A stretch of 25,621 nt of DNA, taken from positions 1 to 25,621 of the forward strand of contig CANIMM010000012.1 of NCBI GenBank assembly GCA_947468255.1. Reading direction: 5' to 3'. Shown here piece after piece: positions 1 through 9,306 of this stretch. Below the pieces are notes generated by a model. The model saw only the letters and a list, made by a program, of their open reading frames with translations. It did no database searches and was not told the DNA's origin. Position numbers and translations under genes: made by a program. The first letter of the stretch is position 1; every line of letters starts with the position of its first letter. The stretch comes from Chitinophagaceae bacterium. Its GTDB lineage: Bacteria > Bacteroidota > Bacteroidia > Chitinophagales > Chitinophagaceae.

Positions 1-1111
1 CTTTGGGAAGACCACCATGGTGATCCCATCCTTGATGGTATAGCTGTACAAATTTTACATCTTTTTCCAATAACTTTCTTGCGAGAATACAATTGGCTGC
101 ATACGAACCTGGGTCACGGCTATCAGGGCCATAGAGGTCAAAAACTTCATCTGTTTCATCAGCGGTAGACATTACCTCAGGTATAGAAGTCTGCATGCGA
201 AAGGCCATTTCATATTGTGCAATTCTAGCTTGCACTTCAGGATCACCGTAGGCGTCATTTTGTAGTGTACTTAATTTTGATAAATAGGCTAGCATTTCTT
301 TTCTATCTGCACCATCGTACCCTTCAGGATTATCCAAATATAATACGGGGTCTTTTCCGGACCTGAACTGCACCCCCTGATGCTCGGAGGGCAAAAATCC
401 ATTGCCCCACAATCTTGAATACAAGGGTTGATCCTTGCTGGCATTTTTTGAAACCAATACAATAAATGCAGGTAGATTTTTATTATCCGATCCTAGTCCA
501 TAGCTTACCCAAGATCCTATAGAAGCTCTTCCTGGTAATTGATTACCTGTTTGAAAAAAGGTAATGGCAGGGTCATGATTGATTGCTTCTGAATGGATGG
601 ACTTAATGATACACAGATCATCCACCACTTCAGCTGTATGCGGAAGCATTTCGCTTATCCAGGTCTGCGATTGTCCGTGTTGATTAAATTTATAAATGGA
701 TGGTACAATTGGCAGGATACTTTGACTTGCACTCATGCTCGTTAGTCGCTGCCCTTGCCTTACAGAATCAGGAAGTGGCTGGCCAAACATGTTGACTAAT
801 TTTGGTTTATAATCAAATGTTTCAAATTGAGAAGGGCCACCGCTCATAAATAAATAGACTACTCTTTTTGCTTTAGGGGCAAAGTGTGGAATAGCACGAA
901 GAATTTCTTCTTCAAGTGATTCGGAAGAGCCTTCAGCAGCCATTGCGCCTGCTGCTTTACCCAATACCGTTTTTCCTATTAAGGAGCCGAGGGCTATAGC
1001 ACCAATTCCCAAAGATGTTTTTGTGAGAAAATTGCGCCTATCCCATCCCTTGTTCATTTGATCGAATTCGGGCGTATGCAACTTGAATGGTTCTTTGTGA
1101 TGATCGCTCAT
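1..1111 (-). CDS. DUF1501 family Tat-exported protein (copy 1), C-terminus cut off by window edge
   Basis: About 370 codons are present; the reading frame is open to base 1, so the C-terminal part lies outside. The ATG at 1111 is chosen because it lies 3 bases after the stop of the upstream haem-protein gene and starts MSDHHKEPF. A twin-arginine signal (DRRNFL near residue 26) is followed by a hydrophobic, Gly/Ala-rich stretch, implying folded export. Typical DUF1501 motifs follow: VVYLFMSGGPSQFETFDYKP, a GRASIGSWVSYGLG stretch and, near the cut, VQLYHQGWDHHGG, whose Asp and His residues look like metal ligands. DUF1501 belongs to the alkaline phosphatase/sulfatase-like clan, but its substrate is unknown. 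It almost always follows a DUF1549/DUF1553 haem protein, as here. It is a paralogue of the protein at 9307-10812. Confidence 0.88.
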   Translation of the reverse strand, partial: MSDHHKEPFKLHTPEFDQMNKGWDRRNFLTKTSLGIGAIALGSLIGKTVLGKAAGAMAAEGSSESLEEEILRAIPHFAPKAKRVVYLFMSGGPSQFETFDYKPKLVNMFGQPLPDSVRQGQRLTSMSASQSILPIVPSIYKFNQHGQSQTWISEMLPHTAEVVDDLCIIKSIHSEAINHDPAITFFQTGNQLPGRASIGSWVSYGLGSDNKNLPAFIVLVSKNASKDQPLYSRLWGNGFLPSEHQGVQFRSGKDPVLYLDNPEGYDGADRKEMLAYLSKLSTLQNDAYGDPEVQARIAQYEMAFRMQTSIPEVMSTADETDEVFDLYGPDSRDPGSYAANCILARKLLEKDVKFVQLYHQGWDHHGGLPK

Positions 1112-1114
1112 AAT

Positions 1115-4100
1115 TTATCTTTTTGTTAGGGTAGCATCAGAGTTTAAAATAACACTGGCCACCACTGCATTGGCCGCTATCAAAGCGGGTTCAATATTTT
1201 GATTCACTATGTACTGTCCTGCAGTTAACCAGCCTTTGGTCTTTTTAGTATCTGCCCTGAATTTTTTTAATTCGCTTGATTGTATGGATTCCAACAATGT
1301 CAGTTCAACTTTACTAGGAGTAAGCCCGGTAAGTTTTCTGTAAATTTGTGTAATTACTTTTCTCTCATCTGTTGCAGTAGCAATTTGCTGACCCATTATT
1401 TTTTCTGCTTCTACAAATGTTGGATCATTCAGTGTTACCAATGCTTGTAGAGGAGTATTGGTTCTTTGTCTTCGGGCTACACAATAACTCCGAGAGGTAG
1501 CGTCAAAAGTAGATAGAGTAGGGTTAGGAACAGAACGCTTGGTGATCACATATAAACTTCGCCTGTAAACTGCATCACCCGAATCTGCTTTATAGGTAGT
1601 GTTATTAATTTCCCAAAGCCCATCCGGCTGGTAAGGCTTAACACTTTTTCCCCCTATTTTATTGTTCAGCAATCCACTTGCCATTAAAGCATTGTCACGA
1701 ATCATTTCTGCTGTCAAGCGAATGGAGGGGCCATGCGATAACAATCTGTTTTCTGGATCTTTTAGTTGAATGGATGCGATTGCTTTTGAATCCTGTTGAT
1801 AGGTAGCTGACATCACCATCAGCTTGCATATTTTTTTTGAATTCCAGCCCGATTCTCTGAAAGTAACAGCCAGCCAATCCAATAATGCTGGGTGACTGGG
1901 TAGCTCACCTTGGTTGCCAAAATCTTCCGCAGTTTTAACAAGACCAGTTCCGAAAAAATTTTGCCAATAACGGTTTACCGCCACCCTAGCCGTTAGCGGA
2001 TGGTTGGGATCCGTAAGCCATTGGGCAAGCCCATACCGATTCTTAGGCAGGTTTTTTGAAAATGGAAGTATGGATGGGGGAGTATTAGGAAAAACCTCTT
2101 CTCCGAAATTGTCATAATTACCTCTAACAAGAATAAATGTTTTCCGGGGTTTGGGTGCATCCTGCATTACCATTACTTCCTTTATCTGTTCTGTAGAATC
2201 TGCCAGTGTTGTTCGAATTTGTTGCAATTTTTTTTGCTCTGCAAGAACGCCTGCATCAATAGCAGATAAATAATAATTTCGCAAAGCACTGGCTTCATTG
2301 TCCAAAAGCTGATCGGGTTGTTTGCTTGCAATGGAAGCCCAGTTAGCCTGACCTGCAATAATTTTTATTTCATAATCCGTTAATGTCCGGTTATATACTA
2401 GAATGTCATCTACTTTTCCTCCTTTAAATCCAAGTCCTCTATCCCATGCTCCAATTTGAAGTGCGGGTTGATTTTTCGAATGCATTAAAATATCTTTCGT
2501 CAACTGATCCATTGTTGTTTCCAGTTCAAGTTCAATTCCATTTTGAAATAATTTCAAACCACTTGCTTTGGAGGAGCCATCATAGGTCATCGTTAGTTGA
2601 ATCCATTGGTTGCGCAAAACTGGCTGCTGCGTAATTCTCGAAATCATATTGGAGGGGGCTGCATGTGACATATTTACGGTGAACCGATTGTCTTTAAGAT
2701 ACAAATGGTAGCCACGGTAATTATACAAGCGCTCTGAAATACATTTGTGAAAGATGACACCTTCTTTAAAATCAGCAGGAATAAGCAAACTGATGGCAAT
2801 ACTAAATGGGTCCGATTTGCTAAAAATACCCGCTGGGTTAAGATCAAACCATTGATCTCCATTTAATACAAGTGCTTTACCATTGTCCCTTTTTTCAAGT
2901 ACCGCTTTATCAGCCGTTGAACTGGAAAGTTCTTTTTTCATTGCGCCAGACGCTTTACCACTAATTCCATTTTTTAAAGAGCCATTGTTAAAATTGTACT
3001 GGGCCTGAAGACCATCTTTTGGTATCAATTCCTTTTCTAACTGTTTGTATTTTTTGGATTGCAACCAATTTTGAAAACCTGCTGTAGAATTTTTTTTGGT
3101 TTGAATCAGTTTTCTTTCTTGGCTGCTAACATCATTTTGAATAAACCGAAGCATGTTTTCTTTTTCCTGAGAGGGAAGTAATATTGTGGGTGAAGGCATT
3201 GCATCATCCCATGAAATTTGTCCTGCTTCTTTTACTTTATTGAAGAAGCTAAACATTTCGTAATAATTTTTTTGTGAAATTGGGTCATATTTATGATCGT
3301 GGCATCTTGCACATCCAATAGGAAGTCCCATGATGGCAACTCCTGCAGTGTTGGTTCGATCAATAACATATTCCGTTTGAAACTCTTCATCAATAATTCC
3401 CCCTTCCATATTTTGCTGATGCAATCTGTTGAAGGCAGTAGCAATCAGCATTTCTTTATTTGGATTGGGCATCAGGTCACCGGCGAGTTGCCACTGAATG
3501 AATTGATTGTAGGGTAAGTTTTTATTGAAAGCTCCAATTACCCAATCGCGGTAGGGCGACATATCCCTTATTCTGTCAACAGTATATCCGTGAGAATCGG
3601 CAAAACGTGCTAGGTCTAGCCAATCTACTGCCATCTTTTCACCATAGTGGGGCGACTGCAACAATCGATCTACTTGCTTTTCGTAAGCATTGGCAGAATT
3701 GTCTTTGATAAATGCGTCTATTTCTTCGATTGTAGGGGGAAGTCCAGTTAGATCTAGTGTAACACGTCTTAATAATAATTCTTTTGCAGCTTGTTTAGAA
3801 GGCTGTAATTTCTCTAACTCCAGCGTTTGTCCTATAAAATTGTCTATGGGATTAATTGCCCAATTCTTGAATCCAATTTCGGGTATATCCGCTTTTTCGG
3901 GTTTAACAAAAGCCCAATGCGGTTTATAATCTGCTCCTTGTCGAATCCATTTAATTAGAATGGCTTTTTCTTTGGGTGAAAGTATAAGGTGCGATTTATG
4001 AGAAGGCATTCTATATGCTGGATCTTCGGAAATGATCCGGTGAAATAATTCACTTCCATTTAAATTGCCCGGGTTAATAGCCACTTTGCCCGGACTTTCT

Positions 4101-4351
4101 GGAAGCTCGGCATATGCAAAGGATTGAATATCTAAGCGGAGACCGGCTTTTTGCTTGGCTTTATCAGGGCCATGGCAGGAAAAACATTTATCTGACAGCA
4201 CAGGTTTTACATGAAGATTGTAATCCATCTTCTCTGGAAGTTGGTCATATGCAGCTGCTACCTCTTTGGGTAATTCAGGCTCACATGACACCAATTGCAT
4301 TACTGTAATCAGTAGTATTATAAAAAGGAAATTTTGATTTAACCGTTTCAT
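1115..4351 (-). CDS. PSCyt1-DUF1549-LamG-DUF1553 haem lipoprotein (copy 1)
   Basis: A 1078-residue secreted protein. A lipoprotein signal ends in the lipobox LVSC (Cys23), so it is probably anchored to a membrane. The planctomycete-type cytochrome domain (about residues 45-105) carries the haem c motif CFSCH at 56-60. DUF1549 (about 165-370) contains a second CxxCH, CARCH at 347-351. A beta-sandwich LamG/concanavalin-like domain sits at about 447-665, and DUF1553 at about 768-1050. The family function is not established; two haem sites plus a probable glycan-binding module suggest an electron-transfer or oxidising role on carbohydrate. It precedes a DUF1501 gene by 3 bases, so the two are almost certainly co-translated. 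The copy at 10878-13595 has a CBM6-like domain in place of LamG. Confidence 0.9.
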   Translation of the reverse strand: MKRLNQNFLFIILLITVMQLVSCEPELPKEVAAAYDQLPEKMDYNLHVKPVLSDKCFSCHGPDKAKQKAGLRLDIQSFAYAELPESPGKVAINPGNLNGSELFHRIISEDPAYRMPSHKSHLILSPKEKAILIKWIRQGADYKPHWAFVKPEKADIPEIGFKNWAINPIDNFIGQTLELEKLQPSKQAAKELLLRRVTLDLTGLPPTIEEIDAFIKDNSANAYEKQVDRLLQSPHYGEKMAVDWLDLARFADSHGYTVDRIRDMSPYRDWVIGAFNKNLPYNQFIQWQLAGDLMPNPNKEMLIATAFNRLHQQNMEGGIIDEEFQTEYVIDRTNTAGVAIMGLPIGCARCHDHKYDPISQKNYYEMFSFFNKVKEAGQISWDDAMPSPTILLPSQEKENMLRFIQNDVSSQERKLIQTKKNSTAGFQNWLQSKKYKQLEKELIPKDGLQAQYNFNNGSLKNGISGKASGAMKKELSSSTADKAVLEKRDNGKALVLNGDQWFDLNPAGIFSKSDPFSIAISLLIPADFKEGVIFHKCISERLYNYRGYHLYLKDNRFTVNMSHAAPSNMISRITQQPVLRNQWIQLTMTYDGSSKASGLKLFQNGIELELETTMDQLTKDILMHSKNQPALQIGAWDRGLGFKGGKVDDILVYNRTLTDYEIKIIAGQANWASIASKQPDQLLDNEASALRNYYLSAIDAGVLAEQKKLQQIRTTLADSTEQIKEVMVMQDAPKPRKTFILVRGNYDNFGEEVFPNTPPSILPFSKNLPKNRYGLAQWLTDPNHPLTARVAVNRYWQNFFGTGLVKTAEDFGNQGELPSHPALLDWLAVTFRESGWNSKKICKLMVMSATYQQDSKAIASIQLKDPENRLLSHGPSIRLTAEMIRDNALMASGLLNNKIGGKSVKPYQPDGLWEINNTTYKADSGDAVYRRSLYVITKRSVPNPTLSTFDATSRSYCVARRQRTNTPLQALVTLNDPTFVEAEKIMGQQIATATDERKVITQIYRKLTGLTPSKVELTLLESIQSSELKKFRADTKKTKGWLTAGQYIVNQNIEPALIAANAVVASVILNSDATLTKR

Positions 4352-4667
4352 TGAAAATGATTTTTTAAAAACACAGGTCCTCTCAAGTCATTTTACATCC
4401 CCACTATGGCATTTATATGTTCAGAGAATATAATTGTATACAGTTTATTTTAACAGTTTTTTTTATGATTTCCACTATACAGTCCTCTATAAAAGTAGAC
4501 AGTTTTTAATAATTATCCTGATGTTAAATTCGCAAATGGTAATGTTTTTGTTTCAATCAATTAGCGGCCTATTTCACTGAAAGCATTGATAGCGTTGCAA
4601 TGGGTAAGGCAGAGTCAACCAATAGGTACCCCTGGTTCCCTCTTCTACCTCCGATGTATTTAAATCG
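4352..4667. other. 316-base intergenic gap with ACAGT direct repeats
   Basis: No gene is visible. It separates the end of the GH29 gene from the start of the second haem-protein gene, both on the minus strand, so it should hold the 3' end of the first transcript and any promoter of the second. Four ACAGT pentamers, mostly in a ta(t/g)ACAGT(t/c) context, start at 4440, 4453, 4479 and 4499. No clear rho-independent terminator was found: a weak AACCA/TGGTT pairing near 4616-4637 has no T-run. No convincing TAnnTTTG promoter was found either; the nearest match on the minus strand is TACCATTTG around 4533-4541, one base too long. Confidence 0.5.
4440..4503. repeat. Four short ACAGT direct repeats, possible operator
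   Basis: ACAGT occurs at 4440-4444, 4453-4457, 4479-4483 and 4499-4503, that is 89-152 bases upstream of the ATG of the haem-protein gene at 4351. Steps are 13, 26 and 20 bases. The flanks are A/T-rich and similar (three preceded by ta, two followed by a long T-run). This could be a set of regulator half-sites. In such AT-rich DNA a chance cluster is also possible. Confidence 0.25.
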
Positions 4668-6092
4668 CTATTTTTCAACCAGATTTTCATCAATCTGGTA
4701 AGCTGCTAATTCACTTAAAAGCGGTGTTTCCTTTGATCCCTCAATCATTATCTCTATCAGTTGTGCTGTAACAGAAGGGAAACTAAGGATACGATTTCTT
4801 CCAATGGTAGTGCCTTTGATTTCTTTTAATATGTTGCCCTTTGCATCTTTCAATCGGATGCTGAAATTGTAAATCCGCTGTCCCTGCTCAATCGGCTCAC
4901 TCAATTGAATCGCATTGATCGTTGTGGAGCTGCCTAGTTGAATGGTAATTGCAGCAGTAGGGCCAGTTGATAATGTTTCAAAACTACTTTGTTTTTTATC
5001 TGTAAGCTGAATAGTTGACTTTCCTGAAATATTATTTTTTATAATGGCGCCTTTTTTTAATAAAAGGTTGGTGCTAAAATTACGCTCCTTCAATTTTTTA
5101 AAACCTACTAATGCTGCCGAATCATTGGCATTGATATGACCCGTGCGGTCTGGGGGTATATTTAATAATAAATTAGCACCACGTCCTACAGATTTCAGGT
5201 ATAGGTCAAACAGATAGGCAGGGGTTTTTACTTTATTGTCTTCCTCTTTGTGATAAAACCAACCTGGACGAATGCTTACATCGCATTCGGCAGGTATCCA
5301 TTTTTCGCCAAACATATTTCCTCTGTTGAGGGTGTCGGTAGAAGGACCAGCTGCGCCTGCTGAAAACCCAGTTACATTCAACAAATTCCAGTTGGTGGTA
5401 CCTGCAAAACCATTTTCATTTCCCACCCAACGTATTTGAGGACCTACATCGCTAAACACTACTGTGTTAGGGGAAAGCTTTTTGATAGTATTTCTAAACA
5501 ATTCCCAATCGTACACTTGTTTCTTTCCGTTAGGGCCTTCACCATTGGCGCCATCCCACCAAAATTCCCAAATTGGGCCATAGTTGGCAAAAATTTCTGT
5601 CATCATATTTACAAATACTTGGTTGTATTCTGGCGTTCCGTATTTAGGATGGTTACGATCCCACGGTGATAGGTATACGCCAAACTTCAATCCAAATTCT
5701 TTACAAGCCAGCGACAATTCTTTTACCACATCGCCTTTTCCATTCTTCCATTTACTCTCTCTTACCGTGTGGGTGGAATATTTGCTAGGCCATAAGCAAA
5801 ATCCATCATGGTGTTTTGCAGTGATGATAATACCCTTTGCTCCAGCGGCTTTGGCAAGCTTAGCCCATTGCCTGCAATCCAATTGAGTAGGATTGAAAAT
5901 ATCTTCGGGTTCATCTCCATGCCCCCATTCCTTATCTGTAAATGTATTGGGTCCAAAATGAGTAAACCAATAGTATTCCATATCGTGCCAAGCCAGTTGT
6001 GGTTTGGAAGGTATTGGGTAAACGGCAGGCATTTTTTGCCCCTGCACAGAGAAGACATTTGCTATCAGTAAAACACAAAATAATTGTTTCAT
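4668..6092 (-). CDS. GH29 alpha-L-fucosidase, probably subfamily B
   Basis: A 474-residue exported retaining fucosidase that removes alpha-linked L-fucose from glycan ends. An N-terminal signal peptide ends around VQGQ (residues 16-19). The catalytic TIM barrel spans about residues 25-345 and shows the GH29 hallmarks HFGPNTF, AKHHDGFCLWPS, GVYLSPWDRN and EFWWDGANGEG, with Asp180 of the last as the expected nucleophile. The SPWDRN type of motif suggests subfamily B, which usually prefers branched alpha-1,3/1,4-fucose (Lewis type), but this is an inference from pattern memory. Residues about 355-470 look like a C-terminal discoidin/CBM32-like beta-sandwich. It is the last gene of the long minus-strand cluster, 56 bases after the DUF1080 gene. 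Family assignment is secure; linkage is not. Confidence 0.93.
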   Translation of the reverse strand: MKQLFCVLLIANVFSVQGQKMPAVYPIPSKPQLAWHDMEYYWFTHFGPNTFTDKEWGHGDEPEDIFNPTQLDCRQWAKLAKAAGAKGIIITAKHHDGFCLWPSKYSTHTVRESKWKNGKGDVVKELSLACKEFGLKFGVYLSPWDRNHPKYGTPEYNQVFVNMMTEIFANYGPIWEFWWDGANGEGPNGKKQVYDWELFRNTIKKLSPNTVVFSDVGPQIRWVGNENGFAGTTNWNLLNVTGFSAGAAGPSTDTLNRGNMFGEKWIPAECDVSIRPGWFYHKEEDNKVKTPAYLFDLYLKSVGRGANLLLNIPPDRTGHINANDSAALVGFKKLKERNFSTNLLLKKGAIIKNNISGKSTIQLTDKKQSSFETLSTGPTAAITIQLGSSTTINAIQLSEPIEQGQRIYNFSIRLKDAKGNILKEIKGTTIGRNRILSFPSVTAQLIEIMIEGSKETPLLSELAAYQIDENLVEK

Positions 6093-6148
6093 ATATTATT
6101 TGATTTTAAAAAACTACCATCGGGTAGGAATGTTTTTAATAATGGGTG

Positions 6149-6865
6149 CTATAATTTTCTAATTTTAATATTTTTAAACCAAACTCCACCTCCATGATCC
6201 TGTAAACAGATGTAGCCTTTTTTTGCTATTCCATAGTCTGGAGCAATCTTCCACTTTCCAGTAGCCTTTCGGTTTTCCCAGTCAGGAGTAAAAGCTTCAA
6301 AATCTACTACTTTAACATTGTTTAACCAATATTCTCGGTGAGCACCTTTCACAATAATTCTTGAGGTGTTGTATTGGCCAACGGGATGGGTTGGCCTGGA
6401 ACTAGCTAGATACATGGCGTAATCCGCACCCGTCTTTTGCCACTCTTCTAATTTTTGCGGAAAGCCAATATCATCTATTATCTGATATTCCGGTCCACTG
6501 AGATAGGGCTTTTCATACTTTTCAGTAACATGGTACAAGATTCCACTGTTTGATTCAGGGGCAATTTTCCAATCAACAGATAATTCGAAATTATCGTATT
6601 GCTCAGTCGTGATAATATCCGCCCGAAGTTTATTTTTCTCATTATTGCTATTTTTGCAATAGAGCTCTCCATTATTGATTCCCCAGCATTCGGTAGCAAT
6701 ATTTTGGTACATTCGCCAGCCATTCAGCGTTTTGCCATCAAACAATAATTTCCATCCTGATTTTTTTTCTGATTGTGTTAATACATTGTCTTTTGGTTGA
6801 TAAAAGGACACCATACCCAAGCAGCTTGTTATGATGGCAATAGCAATCAATACTTTTTTCTTCAT
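6149..6865 (-). CDS. DUF1080 protein, 3-keto-disaccharide/3-keto-glycoside hydrolase-like
   Basis: A 238-residue secreted protein of the PF06439 (DUF1080) family, a concanavalin-like jelly roll. The family signature begins WKLLFDGKTLNGW (about residue 38) and continues with DFEAF, ending in GGGVWFKNIKIRKL. The N-terminus MKKKVLIAIAIITSC resembles a short lipoprotein signal with Cys15 as a possible lipid site, without the usual strong lipobox. Characterised members hydrolyse 3-keto-glycosides formed by prior oxidation of the sugar at C3. Here it sits 29 bases after the membrane cytochrome gene and next to a TIM-barrel isomerase, a combination known from 3-keto-sugar clusters. A glycoside 3-dehydrogenase is not present in the window. 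It could alternatively be a non-catalytic glycan-binding member. Confidence 0.88.
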   Translation of the reverse strand: MKKKVLIAIAIITSCLGMVSFYQPKDNVLTQSEKKSGWKLLFDGKTLNGWRMYQNIATECWGINNGELYCKNSNNEKNKLRADIITTEQYDNFELSVDWKIAPESNSGILYHVTEKYEKPYLSGPEYQIIDDIGFPQKLEEWQKTGADYAMYLASSRPTHPVGQYNTSRIIVKGAHREYWLNNVKVVDFEAFTPDWENRKATGKWKIAPDYGIAKKGYICLQDHGGGVWFKNIKIRKL

Positions 6866-6894
6866 TGTTGTTGATTTAAAATTTACATTATTTT

Positions 6895-8322
6895 TTACTT
6901 TCTTATCATCGGTGCTTTTAATTCTGAAGTGTCTCCTTCTAGCAAGGGCATTGTGTAACCGCCGGAATCAATAACAGCTTTTGGAAATATTTTTTTAAGT
7001 TCGCTCCAATCATTTCCTGTTATGAAAGTTTGGTACAAATAGATTTGTCCGAGTTTATTCAAACCTTTCAATTGTGCAATACCTTTTGCAGTAACCTTGG
7101 TTCCTACAAGGTTGATATACTGAAGGGATACAAGTTTTTGTAGTGCAAGTATTCCTTTATCTGTGATGGCAGTCCTTTCCAGCGACAAACGGGTGAGGGA
7201 TGAAAGGCTGGCAATTATTTCCATCTGCTGGTCGGAGATTTTTGAATTACCCAGTTTTAGCCAGAGCAGCTGCTTGCGTAATGGCGCCAATAACTGCAAA
7301 TCCTTATCCGTCATCGCCTCAATAGCCACATAATTTACCGACAGGTAATTGCTGTTTTGTGCAACAGGAGATACTGCGATGCCTCTTGCCTTTAATTGTT
7401 GTATGGCTTTTGCATCGGCTTTTTCCACTGATTGATCTGGTATATCAGATAGTTTTGCCATTTCCCTTATTTCGGCAGACTGAAGCGAAAGTAAAACTGG
7501 TTTTATCTTTTCAGATTGAGGAAGGATTTTCACCTTTTTATTAAAATCAGCACCGGTACTAATCCACCAATACAATAGGTCCATCTCATGTTTACTCAGC
7601 TGAGGTTTTTCTATTGGGGGCATATGATCTTTGTTTTCTTTTGACAAAATGATTCTTTTTATCAAATCGCTTTCATCTGCTTTTCCTGCCGAAATAATTG
7701 GCCCGTTTTTTCCGCCTTTCAATATGAAATTTGGAAGATCCAGTCTCAATTTCCCCTTCTGTTTGTTAGGCCCATGACATCCATAGCATTTTGAAGTAAA
7801 AATAGGCTGAATTACATCTGTATAAGCTACTGCCTCTTGTACATTGTTAATCGGCTTTCTTACGGCATTATCCATAACTAGATCATCGGATGAAAAAAAG
7901 TTGCTAAGATAATCGGAGCCATGGGTGATGGAGCCTCCTAAATGGCCAGTAATGACTATCAGCACTGTCATTACTAATATCACCCATTTGGTATGCTCGT
8001 GTTGCCGCTTATTTAAAATAAATGCAACAATGGAAATGACTGCCACCGCTATTCCGAACCATTGGTGGCTGCTGATGAGGGAGGCGTCGTAATCATCTGT
8101 TTTTGACAATAAAAATCCGGTAACTGCGGAAGCAATTGCACTAAGCATTCCCCAAAACAAACTGATATGAATGGCGGGCTGCAAAGAAGCCGACTTTTGT
8201 TTAAGCGAAATCAATTGAAAGATGGCAGCAAGCAGTAACATTCCTATTGGTAAATGCACCAAAACAGGATGAAACTTTCCAATTAACTCAGTGAGCGTAA
8301 ACAATACAATTGCAGTAATCAT
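6895..8322 (-). CDS. DUF2231 membrane / PSCyt1 cytochrome / leucine-rich repeat fusion protein
   Basis: A 475-residue three-part protein. Residues about 10-150 form a DUF2231-type membrane region with four to five hydrophobic helices and conserved histidines (KFHPVLVHLPIG near the N-terminus). Residues about 165-255 are a planctomycete-type cytochrome domain with one haem motif, CYGCH at 179-183. Residues about 345-460 carry roughly four leucine-rich repeats (for example LTRLSLERTAITDKGILAL). The haem domain should face the periplasm, and the repeats probably bind a partner protein. No signal peptide is needed, since the first membrane helix begins almost at the start. It lies 20 bases downstream of the isomerase gene. 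A role in taking up electrons from the exported haem proteins is inferred, not shown. Confidence 0.88.
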   Translation of the reverse strand: MITAIVLFTLTELIGKFHPVLVHLPIGMLLLAAIFQLISLKQKSASLQPAIHISLFWGMLSAIASAVTGFLLSKTDDYDASLISSHQWFGIAVAVISIVAFILNKRQHEHTKWVILVMTVLIVITGHLGGSITHGSDYLSNFFSSDDLVMDNAVRKPINNVQEAVAYTDVIQPIFTSKCYGCHGPNKQKGKLRLDLPNFILKGGKNGPIISAGKADESDLIKRIILSKENKDHMPPIEKPQLSKHEMDLLYWWISTGADFNKKVKILPQSEKIKPVLLSLQSAEIREMAKLSDIPDQSVEKADAKAIQQLKARGIAVSPVAQNSNYLSVNYVAIEAMTDKDLQLLAPLRKQLLWLKLGNSKISDQQMEIIASLSSLTRLSLERTAITDKGILALQKLVSLQYINLVGTKVTAKGIAQLKGLNKLGQIYLYQTFITGNDWSELKKIFPKAVIDSGGYTMPLLEGDTSELKAPMIRK

Positions 8323-8342
8323 TTTTTGTAAATAATGTAAAA

Positions 8343-9278
8343 TCAGGAATATCTTTTTCTTAATAAATTCATCATGTGCACATTAATGGCCCATTGATCT
8401 GCTAGCGGCTGACGAGTATACGCCATGGTAGGCATATAATCTGGCGGACCAAATTCTGTAAGAAATACCATTCGTTCTCCATTTTTCTTTTTGCGTGCTA
8501 CTATTTTATCCCACCATTCAAAATGCTGCTTTACCACCTGCTCCCATTCCGGAGCACGGGGATCATTGACTTGCGGGCCTTCTGGATGACCGATTCTGGC
8601 GTGGATTAAATCAGCCCTTTCTAAGGCCATCTGAACCGTTGCTTGCTGATCGGCTAATAAACTTTCGTGCACGTTGCACCAATGCGATATATCTAGGTTC
8701 AATCTTAATTCGGGAATTTTTTCTATAAATTGTTTGGTCACATGTGCCGCAAATAACATTCTGCTCCGATGGGTTTCGTGCACAATGGAGATGCCGGTTT
8801 CTTTTGCCAGCGCATTGGTATGTTCAATAAATTTTTTGTTTTGTTCAAAACTAAAATAGTCTCTTCCAGAATGATTGTTAATATACAGTGGCCGTTGCAC
8901 TGTTTGTTTAGCAGCAGCATCAATCATTTTTTTATAAAATTCCAGGTGTTCCTGAGGATCTTCTTGCGAGCCTCCACATAAGAAACCGATTTCTAGTCCA
9001 TACTTTTTCAATGCGGCAAACAGTTCATTCTGGGCTTTTTTATTGTCAGTAGGCCACCATAATTCTACCCCATCGTAGCCCTCCTTTTTTACTTTGGCGC
9101 AAAATTCGTCCATTGATCCTTCAAAGCCCCAATTGGTAGCCATTATGGTTAGTTGGTAATTCTTATGCATGGGAAATACAGGTTTTTTAGATAGTGAAAA
9201 GGAATCCAGCGACGACAAACACAAAGCTGCCGATACGGTTGCAGTGTTTTTGATGAATTTCCTTCGATCTTGTTTCAT
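8343..9278 (-). CDS. Tat-exported TIM-barrel sugar isomerase/epimerase
   Basis: A 311-residue protein of the xylose-isomerase-like/AP-endonuclease-2 family (PF01261). A twin-arginine signal, QDRRKFIKN, lies at residues 3-11 and is followed by a hydrophobic Ala/Ser/Leu stretch, so it is exported folded. The barrel follows from about residue 40. Likely metal ligands are Glu168 (HETH), Asp196 (LDISHW), His226 (HARIGH) and Glu275 (TEFGPP), the usual E-D-H-E set. Such proteins isomerise or epimerise sugars and keto-sugars. Between a DUF1501 gene and genes for a cytochrome and a DUF1080 protein, a role on 3-keto-sugars or their products is plausible. The exact substrate cannot be read from sequence. 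Export is notable because many relatives are cytoplasmic. Confidence 0.88.
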   Translation of the reverse strand: MKQDRRKFIKNTATVSAALCLSSLDSFSLSKKPVFPMHKNYQLTIMATNWGFEGSMDEFCAKVKKEGYDGVELWWPTDNKKAQNELFAALKKYGLEIGFLCGGSQEDPQEHLEFYKKMIDAAAKQTVQRPLYINNHSGRDYFSFEQNKKFIEHTNALAKETGISIVHETHRSRMLFAAHVTKQFIEKIPELRLNLDISHWCNVHESLLADQQATVQMALERADLIHARIGHPEGPQVNDPRAPEWEQVVKQHFEWWDKIVARKKKNGERMVFLTEFGPPDYMPTMAYTRQPLADQWAINVHMMNLLRKRYS

Positions 9279-9306
9279 GGGAAGCGTTTTTTTGGTAAGA
9301 AAGGTG

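Noticed and set aside
4616..4637. AACCA/TGGTT hairpin around GGTACC after the GH29 gene
   Set aside because: The stem is five base pairs and no T-run follows on the minus strand, so it does not qualify as a terminator.
5584..5886. 100-codon open frame on the plus strand inside the GH29 gene
   Set aside because: It lies antisense to a well-supported fucosidase barrel and shows no domain pattern; it mirrors the codon use of the real gene.
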